Source of the DNA: Chionis minor
Lineage: Eukaryota > Chordata > Aves > Charadriiformes > Chionididae
DNA: 64,000 nt
NCBI GenBank assembly: GCA_013398295.1
Contig: VZSF01005691.1
Span: 164,296 to 228,295 of the forward strand
Direction of reading: 5' to 3'
A program made the position numbers and the translations under genes. How positions within the stretch are numbered: the stretch's first letter is position 1; every line of letters starts with the position of its first letter. Below are positions 1 through 11,260 of the stretch, in pieces. The notes beneath the pieces are model-generated. The model saw only the letters and a program-made list of their open reading frames with translations, was not told the origin of the DNA and did not search any database.

Positions 1-3000
1 CATCCTGTAAGCCTCTCCTATGTTCCCAAGGAGATATCCTAGCCAACAGAGAACGGCACCGTCTTCAGCCCTGGCTGTCGCTGGGAAGAAGAGTTCAAGG
101 AAAGGAAGTAGAATGAGACTGGTGGGAAGGTGACTGCTAGTATAAAGATTAGGACATTTAATAGGTATTTTGTGTCTTGTGCCCATGTTTCTCATTAAAT
201 GCTTTTTAGGTGAAGAGGAAAAAGTAAAAGGCATGACAATTAAAAAGTCACATGGTAATAACAGTGAAGATCATCAGAATAACACCCAAAAGTGCGTTGA
301 CTCTGAAGGCTGCTGAAAGTAGTTGAGTATGAAGGTATTGCTGGCTATTCAGTTTATATTTCTAATGTAGCTGAAGGATGGCAGACTCTTCAAAAGCTTT
401 GTACAGTTTACTTCTTGAAGAATACTGGAAGACATTCAGGAATATTCTGGAGCTCAGGAAGTGACAGCAGTTTCATGCTGAACTGCCAGCAGTGACACTC
501 ACATGTCCTGATCTCAAGACATGAATAGATAGGCAGGGCAGCAGGAAGGGCACGTTTATTCACCTTGTTGAGACTCATCTTGTAGGAAATCAATTGTAAA
601 ACCAGGGAGAACAGTGGGGCTTAAACTATACTAGATTTTTTTTCTAAATTAATTTTCATCTTAGCTTTATTTTTTCCCTTTTCTTCATCTTTTTTTTTTT
701 TTTTTCCCAAATTTATATAGCCATCCTAACTGAGATATGAATCTGGAAACCAATTTTTTTGTAAAAAGAGTACCAAATGTACTGCTGCTTATTAATAAAT
801 TACATAAATACCTGAAAGTAAATATCAAAGCATTAAGAAGGAACTCTTTGATATCAAACTGTCCTTATTGTTTTTATACACTGTAACTATCAAGAATCGT
901 TCTTGTGCTTGATTGCTTTCTCTCTCTTCCCCCCCCCCCCCCCATCAACCAAAGTCTTAATTTTACTGTATGACATACAGGGTGCTGTTGTCAAATACAA
1001 CTGGTACTTAAAATAATTCTATCTATTAAAAATATTATTTGTTCCATGAAGAAGGTCGTATGCCTATTATCAATCCCCAGCATTTCATTTCTCCTGAAGT
1101 TGCTTATAAAATATTTTTGTATTAAATCATATTCAATGCATTTAATATATGCAAAACTAATTCTAACTGTTAAGGAATATATACCAGCATGCAGCAATGC
1201 ATAATATTTATGAACAGAGCTTGTAGAGGACAGCACTATTCTTATCAGATTTATGTCCACTCTTCCTTTCTTTTTTGTAGCTGTTAAAGATTTTTTTGCA
1301 ATTAAGCAGTGAAAAGTATTTCCATCATTTTCATTATCTTTCTCATCTTCAAAGCAAAACAAGAGATGTTATGTAGAAAATGAATCTTCGAAGCAAAGAA
1401 AATTACGAGAATATTATATGGACCAAAAAACAAATTACACAGTATAAGCAACACTACATTTGGAGGCTCATTCACATAATCACAGCATGAAGAAGTCATA
1501 ATAGCAAAGACAGTTTACCATCTTTCCCTTTGTCTCAGAATCCGTAGCTTAAATGCATTTTTAAAACAAATTTTTGAGCAGTTCTCCTGAACTGCCTGTC
1601 AACATTAGAATATCAGAAATTCACAAGCCGTTATCAAGTATGTAACTGTCATGAAAACACACATATTTTTGTGCATATTTTTTATATTAAACTGCTAAAT
1701 TCCAAAAACTTTAGTTTTTCTATTTCTGTAAAACTCTACCCAAGAATTTCTGCTTTCTCTCTATCCAAGCTTTCCTAAATCTTTCAATCCACCAAAGAAA
1801 TCAAATGTCTCCACCTACTCATTTTTGTCACTCCGAGCACTTCAGAACAGTCTGATTAATTACACATATGCACCCCTTCAGTAAGATGACATCTTTATAT
1901 TTAGGTATTGTGCAGAGAAGAGCATTTTACCAATATTTTATATAGCAGAGTGAGCCAGTCAAACTGGACTTTGATGAACTGAAAAAAGCATCACTCTCAC
2001 GGAAGCAGGTCTTTATTGTATAACTTGGCCCTATCTACAGATTAAACTAAAAGGCTGACAGATTAGCACTATAACAAATAAATTGTTTTTGCATGTGGGT
2101 AGAGGGGACTGTTCTCTACCCTTGTCATATCCTAATCACATAGAAATTTAAAATTTAAAATTATTTCATCATTTTTGATGAGAAAAACAACTGTAAGTCA
2201 GGATGAGCAAATGGACGGTTCGATTTAACCTTAATTCTTGTGTAGCTGTTTTTAGCTACCAAGGTTTCCTATTGTGTTTTCTTCATCCAGATTCAATGCA
2301 TCTCAACTGAATTCACTCTTGTAACCGCACCCTATGAGTAGAGTAAGTGTTTACTGGGCTACTAAAATGCCTGTTGCCCTGGAGCTTTCCTGAAGTGGAT
2401 ATGAAGCAAGTAGCAGGTGGAAGATACACAGGGAAACTAACTTTGAAACAATGCTAGCTGCCTCTTCTTTAAGCTTCTAATCATGTTTACAGTAGAGTGT
2501 GAAAAGTAGGCCTGAAAGAAAAATGCATTTATTCATAATTTCTGAGTGGCCTTTTTCGCATTCATTCTGTTGGATATGTATTAGGAAAACGTCTCTTGGT
2601 TATGAGAGCCTCAGCATTTTCTACAGAGATGAAGCTGTTTGAGGGTGATCTCTGGGCTTTCCGGAATGTTTGCAGCTGTCTTGGCCCTCCATATCTTGGG
2701 ATAAAACATAAGTTTTTCTGATGTGGACTTAATTTTCTATTTAAAACTACTGTAGAATCATGTGTTGAATGAAATTTCAGTGTAAGGCATTGCAAGACAA
2801 TGTAGGACTAACTGTATTTGACCTGCTGCAAATCAGAGGTAACTTCTATTTCACTTTGAGTTGTAGACATAGCAGGCTAGGTTCTGCTGCTCTTACACAT
2901 ATATGTGTACATTTTCTGCAGTACCCTTTAGTTTCATGCAGCATTAGAAATGGAAAGCTTTTTACTGTAGGTGCAACAAAATGTATAACATATGAGTAAA

Positions 3001-3024
3001 AATATAATCACTATTTTTAACTTA
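1..3024. other. Unassigned AT-rich noncoding DNA
   Basis: This stretch holds no gene that I can recognise. Open frames here are short, lack family motifs and overlap one another on opposite strands, as expected by chance in AT-rich DNA. A C homopolymer of about 14 bases lies near 930-943 and a T run near 690-706. If the EGF exons near 56-58 kb belong to one gene, this could be deep intron, but nothing in the sequence fixes that. Confidence 0.6.
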
Positions 3025-3112
3025 AAAATAATAAAATAAAATAAAATAAAATAACATAAAATAAAATAAAATAAAATAAAATAAAATAAAATAAAATAAA
3101 ATAAAATAAAAT
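3025..3112. repeat. (AAAAT)n pentanucleotide microsatellite
   Basis: An almost pure AAAAT array of roughly 17 units with one interruption (AACAT near 3054). A second, shorter AAAAT array at 5220-5255 is the start of the duplicated contig copy that follows the N at 5219, so it is probably the same locus seen twice. Such arrays are hard for short-read assemblers and probably caused the break here. Confidence 0.9.
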
Positions 3113-5218
3113 ATTGCAGTGCTACTTGGTAAACTGTTTCAAATTATGCATTTCACATGCTAAAGCTTTTAATATTTCACCAGTTGACCAAACACCAAGG
3201 CCATTCAAAGTAAAAATATAGATTCCTACAGATATTAACTGTATTAGCTACTTATTTCTCTGGGGTACCTTAATATTATCCTCTGGCCCCGAAAAGTGAC
3301 TGTGATTCATCATTCTTTGGTAAGCAGTCACAGCTTCAGAGTATGTACCTGGTTTTCTCTCATGAAGTAGTTGCTTTCAAATTCATCTTAGAAAAAATAT
3401 GAGAGAAATATGCCTTGATTAATTTAATATTATCCTGAGATAAGTTTTTATGTATTTATGTGCTTATATCACTGTACAAGAATTTTATTTTTTTTGTTTG
3501 GGCAGGGAATGTTTTAATGACCCTTCAGGTCAGTGATAAAAATTCTAAAATTTTCATATTGAATTTCCTTAGCTTTTCTGCTTGTAATTCAATTCTTACT
3601 TTGTTCTAATTTGAATGTTTGAAGACAATCGTACTAAATCAGATCTATGCTGCTTTATACTCTGTGCTGTCTCTCACAGGATGAACTTGGGCATAAATTC
3701 TGACTTACACAGGTTCCAGTAAAGACAATTTCATTAATAATCTGATCAAGGTTTTAAAAAAAATTTCAGAGATTCAAAATATTTTTTTTACATCTCAGTT
3801 ATTAGATGGTCAAGATTATCATTTATCTTCTTTTAGAATCTTCAACTGTATTTTGAACTGAAAATTACCATTTGTCAGCAGTATAGGTCCTCTCCAGGAA
3901 GTTCAGTAATACCACTTACAAAGAAAAGGTTAATTTCAAACACAGTTTGCAGCATGTGATGGCGAGTAGTACTTCTCACCATGTGAGCTTTCAGAATGAT
4001 GCACCTTGCAGATTGGATTAATTTTTTCTGTAACTGCTTCACAGTAAGCCCAAGAGCAATTCATAAGATGAAAACATTTAGCACAAAAAAGAGAGCTGTG
4101 ATTATGAAATAAGGATTAACATTTATTTCTACTAGATAGAACGTATATGTAGAATTATAGCCAGGGTATATTGAACTTTTCTCGTAGCACTTTTTTCCTT
4201 TCATTTTAAATCAAAAACATTAGAACACAGTCTATATAACTGAGTGCTCTCAACTTGTGAGCCTAATTACCATAAAACTATCTGGAAATTTCCTGGTTAA
4301 AGTCTGTTTACGAATTCTGTTCTGGTTTGTAGAAGCCAAGCATTTCATAGAAACATCTTGAATACAACAAGCTTCTGTCTAATCACTGTGAAATTCACAT
4401 GGATTTCTAAGTACTCTGCTGGGATCCAAATCTTTCAAAGTCTGTGCTTGAAGTAAACTTTCAGCACTTCCAGGATCTCTAACAAACATTCCATGGTCCA
4501 GTAGCCTTGGATGCCCTTGGAAAAACCCACCTGTCACTCAGTATCCAGGTTCCTTTGGTTTTGCAGTGAAGTGGAAAGCTATATCCTTTAATAATCATTA
4601 CATCCTAGAAAGAAAAAGAATATAAATTTCACTTGAAAATGTTCACAGAACAGGAGTGTATATTATCTTGTCAACATCATGGACAGTTATTTCCAAAATT
4701 ATTCTTTTTCAAGGCTTTCTATACCATAAAAGGTTTTAAAATTGGTTCATATTCCAATATTATCTAAGATACAGTGTGACCTAATTCTCATCTTATTGGC
4801 TCTCAACCTGTGAAGTCTGTATCAGCAGGTTGAAACAAGAAGCTCTTGAACTGGCTCAGGAAGTGTCCTGGTTTGAGGTAAAACAAAACCAATTTTCTGT
4901 TCAGTAATTTTATTTTGCAGTTAAGCCTCTGCTAACTAACTGAGCTGTCTGAAATTAAAAGCATATTTTTTCTGACAGTGTCCACTTCTAGAGTGCTAAG
5001 CTCTGATCGTTTCTAATTTATGCCAAGGCATGGTGTGCAGAGAGGCTCTTGCTTATACGCATTGCTATAACAACCAAGGGCAACCAACTTCATTATTTGC
5101 TCTGTTGGAGGGTTGGAAGCGGAAAACCATAAAGAGGTTGTACCTGCAGGGAGGAGTGACCCAAAACTGACCGACAGGGTATTCTATCCCATCTGCCTCA
5201 TGCTCAGTATAAAAGCTG
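3077..5218 (+). repeat. First copy of a 2142-bp false tandem duplication
   Basis: Positions 3077-5218 recur at 5220-7361 with a constant offset of 2143, separated by a single N at 5219. Spot checks along the length show identity apart from one A/C difference at the edge of the AAAAT array (3113 versus 5256). The first copy stops inside an LTR, just after its TATA box, and the second copy runs on through the rest of that LTR. The simplest reading is two overlapping contigs placed side by side without merging. Confidence 0.9.
4864..5218 (+). mobile_element. Left part of ERVL-like LTR, cut at contig end
   Basis: This is the same sequence as the first 355 bases of the LTR at 7007-7696. It starts TGTCCTGGTTTGAGG and is cut by the N at 5219. 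It is most likely not a separate insertion but the end of the first contig copy. Confidence 0.8.
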
Positions 5219-5219
5219 N
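5219..5219. other. Single-N contig join
   Basis: One N separates the two copies of the 2142-bp block. The sequence to its left equals the sequence ending at 7361, and the sequence to its right equals the sequence starting at 3077. This is the signature of an unmerged contig overlap. Confidence 0.9.
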
Positions 5220-7361
5220 TAAAATAAAATAAAATAAAATAAAATAAAATAAAATCTTGCAGTGCTACTTGGTAAACTGTTTCAAATTATGCATTTCACA
5301 TGCTAAAGCTTTTAATATTTCACCAGTTGACCAAACACCAAGGCCATTCAAAGTAAAAATATAGATTCCTACAGATATTAACTGTATTAGCTACTTATTT
5401 CTCTGGGGTACCTTAATATTATCCTCTGGCCCCGAAAAGTGACTGTGATTCATCATTCTTTGGTAAGCAGTCACAGCTTCAGAGTATGTACCTGGTTTTC
5501 TCTCATGAAGTAGTTGCTTTCAAATTCATCTTAGAAAAAATATGAGAGAAATATGCCTTGATTAATTTAATATTATCCTGAGATAAGTTTTTATGTATTT
5601 ATGTGCTTATATCACTGTACAAGAATTTTATTTTTTTTGTTTGGGCAGGGAATGTTTTAATGACCCTTCAGGTCAGTGATAAAAATTCTAAAATTTTCAT
5701 ATTGAATTTCCTTAGCTTTTCTGCTTGTAATTCAATTCTTACTTTGTTCTAATTTGAATGTTTGAAGACAATCGTACTAAATCAGATCTATGCTGCTTTA
5801 TACTCTGTGCTGTCTCTCACAGGATGAACTTGGGCATAAATTCTGACTTACACAGGTTCCAGTAAAGACAATTTCATTAATAATCTGATCAAGGTTTTAA
5901 AAAAAATTTCAGAGATTCAAAATATTTTTTTTACATCTCAGTTATTAGATGGTCAAGATTATCATTTATCTTCTTTTAGAATCTTCAACTGTATTTTGAA
6001 CTGAAAATTACCATTTGTCAGCAGTATAGGTCCTCTCCAGGAAGTTCAGTAATACCACTTACAAAGAAAAGGTTAATTTCAAACACAGTTTGCAGCATGT
6101 GATGGCGAGTAGTACTTCTCACCATGTGAGCTTTCAGAATGATGCACCTTGCAGATTGGATTAATTTTTTCTGTAACTGCTTCACAGTAAGCCCAAGAGC
6201 AATTCATAAGATGAAAACATTTAGCACAAAAAAGAGAGCTGTGATTATGAAATAAGGATTAACATTTATTTCTACTAGATAGAACGTATATGTAGAATTA
6301 TAGCCAGGGTATATTGAACTTTTCTCGTAGCACTTTTTTCCTTTCATTTTAAATCAAAAACATTAGAACACAGTCTATATAACTGAGTGCTCTCAACTTG
6401 TGAGCCTAATTACCATAAAACTATCTGGAAATTTCCTGGTTAAAGTCTGTTTACGAATTCTGTTCTGGTTTGTAGAAGCCAAGCATTTCATAGAAACATC
6501 TTGAATACAACAAGCTTCTGTCTAATCACTGTGAAATTCACATGGATTTCTAAGTACTCTGCTGGGATCCAAATCTTTCAAAGTCTGTGCTTGAAGTAAA
6601 CTTTCAGCACTTCCAGGATCTCTAACAAACATTCCATGGTCCAGTAGCCTTGGATGCCCTTGGAAAAACCCACCTGTCACTCAGTATCCAGGTTCCTTTG
6701 GTTTTGCAGTGAAGTGGAAAGCTATATCCTTTAATAATCATTACATCCTAGAAAGAAAAAGAATATAAATTTCACTTGAAAATGTTCACAGAACAGGAGT
6801 GTATATTATCTTGTCAACATCATGGACAGTTATTTCCAAAATTATTCTTTTTCAAGGCTTTCTATACCATAAAAGGTTTTAAAATTGGTTCATATTCCAA
6901 TATTATCTAAGATACAGTGTGACCTAATTCTCATCTTATTGGCTCTCAACCTGTGAAGTCTGTATCAGCAGGTTGAAACAAGAAGCTCTTGAACTGGCTC
7001 AGGAAGTGTCCTGGTTTGAGGTAAAACAAAACCAATTTTCTGTTCAGTAATTTTATTTTGCAGTTAAGCCTCTGCTAACTAACTGAGCTGTCTGAAATTA
7101 AAAGCATATTTTTTCTGACAGTGTCCACTTCTAGAGTGCTAAGCTCTGATCGTTTCTAATTTATGCCAAGGCATGGTGTGCAGAGAGGCTCTTGCTTATA
7201 CGCATTGCTATAACAACCAAGGGCAACCAACTTCATTATTTGCTCTGTTGGAGGGTTGGAAGCGGAAAACCATAAAGAGGTTGTACCTGCAGGGAGGAGT
7301 GACCCAAAACTGACCGACAGGGTATTCTATCCCATCTGCCTCATGCTCAGTATAAAAGCTG
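5220..7361 (+). repeat. Second copy of the 2142-bp false tandem duplication
   Basis: This is the right-hand copy of 3077-5218. It starts within the AAAAT array and continues without a break past 7361 into the rest of the LTR, so this copy carries the true downstream junction. Apart from the LTR part (7007 onward), the block holds AT-rich noncoding DNA without recognisable genes. Confidence 0.9.
7351..7358 (+). promoter_or_regulatory. LTR TATA box
   Basis: TATAAAAG lies in the middle of the LTR, about 345 bases from its 5' end and about 190 bases before the ATTAAA signal at 7539. This is where an LTR core promoter should sit. Whether it is active is unknown. Confidence 0.55.
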
Positions 7362-7538
7362 AAGGATCAAAGGAGTCAGCCCTCTTTCTTCAATGGCCGG
7401 TGTCCAAGGAGGACTCTGTCTGTTCGTCTGCCTTTGATCCCAAGCTGTGCATTCCAGAATCCACTGCCCATCCGTCCCTGAGTCCAGTCTGGGACTTTCC
7501 CAGTGTAATTTTCTTTTTATTATTTTATTAATACTTTC

Positions 7539-7544
7539 ATTAAA
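7539..7544 (+). terminator. LTR polyadenylation signal (ATTAAA)
   Basis: ATTAAA follows a T-rich stretch within the LTR, downstream of the TATA box, and fits the R-region polyadenylation signal of a retroviral LTR. It is a common hexamer in AT-rich DNA, so its position within the LTR is the main support. Confidence 0.45.
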
Positions 7545-7696
7545 GCAGTTGAGTTTCTTTTTTAAACTCATAAGTGTCTTTTCTCTCTCCTCCTCCTCTC
7601 CCTGAAGGGAGATGCTGTCCCTCCTCTGAAGGGTAGAGAAGTACCAGAGAGCATCTGTCGTTCAGTCCACCAGCCAATCCAGCCCAAACCACAACA

Positions 7697-10555
7697 GAAA
7701 ACCATCCTGATGACTTCTTCAAGTCCTTGGCTCCTTGTTCCCAGCTCAGGTCTTCTGAACACCACCACCCACAAAATGCTGCCTGGAACTTCAGCTGCTT
7801 GTCCAGAACACAGCAGGTTTGCGCAGGCAAATGGCCCCATTTCAATGACCAAGATCCTTATTATTATTTCCTAATAGTACATAAATAACCTCTGGCTGGT
7901 ATTGTGTCATTAAACATGTTTTCCTTGTGGCTAGAGCCCTCGGTTGTATTTAGGAACCCACTGACTTGCATGTGAGGGAAAGCAAAGAGAAGTGAGGGAG
8001 GAAAAGAGTGAGAAGGATTTTGCCGAGTCACATAACAGCTCAGAATTGGCGTCTGTAGAGTGCTTAGCCCTGCTCTGTGGCCCATTCCAGGCTTGTGTCT
8101 CTGTGCTTTTGGTAGTTCTTCTCATTGTGAAACTCCAGGTTTGTGATTCTCCTGAACTAGAAAAGGGAGGTTAAACTAGCTAACCTACAGATTTCGGGGA
8201 ATTCACCAGAAGAAACAGCATCCAGCTTGGGCTTTTCAGCGCCGCTTGATTTTCACAACTATTACTAGCTTGGCAAGCCTTGGTACTGTAACTGTTGCAG
8301 TTGCCTTCAGTGACAGCTGATCTTTGTTCTCAGCATGAATGCAAAACAGACTTTCTCTGGCATATTATTCACATATTATTCTTTGTGAATTTTTTCTCTT
8401 TTTCAAGGGTCTTGCAAATTGGGCTGACTTAGTATCCACTAGATAAACTAAAATGAGTTAACACATATGAAAAAAGAATAGCCTGCCTAACTGCAGCAGC
8501 AGTGACACACTTAATTTTGAAGTTTAATGGGATGGATGAATTTTAAGCAAAAAAAAGTGTGTTATCTTCATGGTATGTGTCCTGTATTCTGTTCAAAATT
8601 TGTCATATGTAGTTTTGTTGAAATTTTTATAGCCAAGCATAAATAATTCTCCACATATCAACAAGTACAAAATGTACCGTGTTTCCCTGTAAAAATCACA
8701 AAGTTTTTTTTATTGTGGAAAGAGTCGAAAAAGTACTAATACTGTTACATTATTACAATTACTATAGATGGTTATTTTCAATAATGCAATTATAGAGCTA
8801 GCATTATAAGACGATGTTAATGAATATCAGTATTTACATCTATTTTGATATTCTTCCTGTTTTCTCTTTCATGTTCCTGCCTGATACAAAATTACTTCCC
8901 TATAGATGTTTTGGCCTATATTCTGTTCTCAGCTATAGACTAAATCAGTAGAATAATTTCATTAAAATCCTTGGATTAGCTGTTGAAATTGATTGAAAAT
9001 TATTTTGTATGAAATATTTTATTTTAAAACAACATTTCATCTAAAGATCTGGTATAATCTCCCATACCACTTAGGTGAAATAATGTGGCATTAAGTAGTG
9101 AAAGGGAAAATTCATGTTTAACTTCCTGACAATGAAAAAGAACAGTATACATTATAAAAAGAAGGAACTATTAAAACAAAAATCAATGGTCTTTTGTCTA
9201 AGTAAAGACTGAGTAAGTAATTCAGGCTTGACTTGCATACTTATAAAATTATTTCAAAATCTATATTTTTAATCTTCAATCAAGAAAATAGTATGATTAA
9301 AAAAGAGTTTTAGCCCTTATGCACAAAGATGGAAATGCTCTTGTGATAGTAAAGACCGTTGGGATATGACAACATAGCACAGTACATGGAATTTGAAGCA
9401 TGGATTAAATCAGTGTGATGTTCCTTACAGCTTAATTTAGTCTTCCTAGAAATCTCTCCGTGGATCTCTATGCAGTGTCTGTATGTGCATGGGTGTATGT
9501 ATAAATGTATGGCCAAGTATGCATACGTGCATACTATACATTTATATTTATATATCCTTATATTTGTCGCAAATGGAAAATCAGAAAACAGGTATGTTGC
9601 TGAGTTCAACATCATTAAGTCCTTTATCCTTCTAAAGAGTTGGTCCTCCTTAGACCTTCACGAAGAAAATTTTTGATCTTTTTTTTTCTGTTACATTAAA
9701 AACCTGCATGGAATTAATTTTTTTAATCTTTATATGAAATTATGCAGATTATTTCCATAATGGTAAAAATTTTAATAATTATTACTATTTGGTGCATAAT
9801 TTGACCAATAACCTGTTCATTAAAAAGATGGAAGCTTAAGTGAATGTTTGTTAGTTGTAAAGATATAAAGTTATGCAGTGTTTTTATTCTTCATACCATA
9901 TATAAGAGTGTAGAGGATGGATCTTGAACTAATTCAGAAGAATTTTTTAATCAGTGCAGTTGACAATAAAAAATATTTATCTTATCTACACGAAAATTTA
10001 TTATTGATTAGTCATGTAAATGATAATGAGCTACGATCAAGCCTTTATCCTGATCCAGTTGTCAACATATCAAGCACAAGAAAGAGATCTTCAAACTTTC
10101 TATTTTTCAAACTGTTTTTTAATGTATTAATTGTTATTAAATGAAAGACTGAGGATTTTGGTTTTATCAGTCTTAGGGTCATTGCAGCAGAAAAATATTG
10201 AATAAACTGGTTTTCTTTTTAGAAAAACTGCACAGATAGTATCTATAAGTGATTTGAGATAGGTTTTGCATGGTTTTAATTTAAACTGTAAGATTTCATT
10301 TTTAGACCTGTCTAAAGTGTATAAAAAAATCATCATTCTTATTTTTACGCTTCACAAAAGCAAGCTTAAAATGCTTTTGATTCTAAAGAAGATTATATTA
10401 TTTTTTTACTAGAAGTGTTAAAACAGAGGAACAAGCTAGTGAGTACTGAAATACAGGTTGTTCAATATTTTTGAATAGGTAAAGTATCTACCAGTAAAAA
10501 TATTTTTCAAATATGTGGATTTCTTTAGAGACATAGGTTATTGTACCAGATCTGT
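7697..10555. other. Unassigned noncoding DNA
   Basis: No recognisable gene or repeat between the LTR and the first CR1 fragment. Overlapping short open frames on both strands (for example around 7860-8170 and 9310-9676) have no domain signatures. An alternating ATGT/ATAC-rich stretch lies around 9480-9560. Confidence 0.55.
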
Positions 10556-11260
10556 GTCAGTACAGACTGGGTGACAAATGGATTGGGAGCAGCCCTGCAG
10601 AGAAGGACTTGGGGTTACTGGTGGATGGAAAATTGGGCATGAGCCAGCAACATGTGCTCACAGGCCAGAAAGCCAGTCGTATCATGGGCTGCATCAAAAG
10701 AAGCCTGGCCAGGGGGTCAAGGGATGTGATTCTCCCCCTCTACTCTGCTCTTGTGAGACCCCACCTGGAGTACTGCGTCCAGCTCTGGGGTCCCCCACAC
10801 AAGAAAGACAGCGACCTGTTGGAGCAGGTCCAGAGAAGGGCCGTGCATGTGATCAGAGGGCTGGAACACCTCTGCTATGAGGACAAGCTGAGAGCTGGGG
10901 CTGTTCAGCCTGGAGAAGAGAAGGCTCCAGGAAGACCTTACTGTGGCCTTTCAGTACTTAAAGGGAGCTTAAAGACGGAGAGAGACTTTTTATCAGGGCC
11001 TGTTGCGATAGGACAAGGGGCAATGGTTTTAAAGTGAAAGAGGGTAGGTTTAGATTATATATAAGGAAGAAATCTTTTATGACGAGAGTGGCAAAACGCC
11101 AGAAGAGGCTTCCCGGAGAAGTTGTGGATGGCCCAGGTCAGGCTGGATGAGGCTTTGAGTAACCTGGTCTAGTGCAAGGTGTCTCTGCCCGCGGCAGGGG
11201 GTTGAACTGGATGATTTTTAAAGGTACCTTCCAATCCAAACCATTCTGTGATTCTATGAT
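10556..11260 (+). mobile_element. CR1 LINE, 5'-truncated, ORF2 3' end plus 3' UTR
   Basis: The fragment starts in the region encoding the end of the reverse transcriptase and runs through the ORF2 C-terminal region to the 3' tail, which ends ATTCTGTGATTCTATGAT. Conceptual translation shows the CR1 C-terminal signature [17 protein letters not shown] followed by a [20 protein letters not shown] stretch. The reading frame shifts around the RGLEHL segment and degenerates after it. CR1 elements move by target-primed reverse transcription and are usually 5'-truncated with an intact 3' end, as here. The element is a dead copy. Confidence 0.92.

Larger units (their letters stand above)
7007..7696 (+). 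mobile_element. Avian ERVL-like long terminal repeat (probable solo LTR)
   Basis: The element begins TGTCCTGGTTTGAGG and ends CCAAACCACAACA, the TG...CA ends of a retroviral LTR. The start resembles avian ERVL-type LTRs, which commonly open TGTCCTGGTTT. Inside are a TATA box (TATAAAAG at 7351) and a polyadenylation-type ATTAAA at 7539, in the order expected for U3-R-U5. No primer-binding site, gag or pol follows, so this is probably a solo LTR left by recombination. Flanks are GGAAG on the left and GAAAA on the right, an imperfect match to a 5-bp target duplication. An open frame of 91 codons across the LTR (7256-7531) shows no protein family and is a chance frame. The subfamily name cannot be given from the sequence alone. 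Confidence 0.75.

Noticed and set aside
7256..7531. 91-codon open frame as a protein gene
   Set aside because: It lies wholly inside the LTR, spans its TATA box, and has no recognised motif. It is a chance frame in a noncoding repeat.
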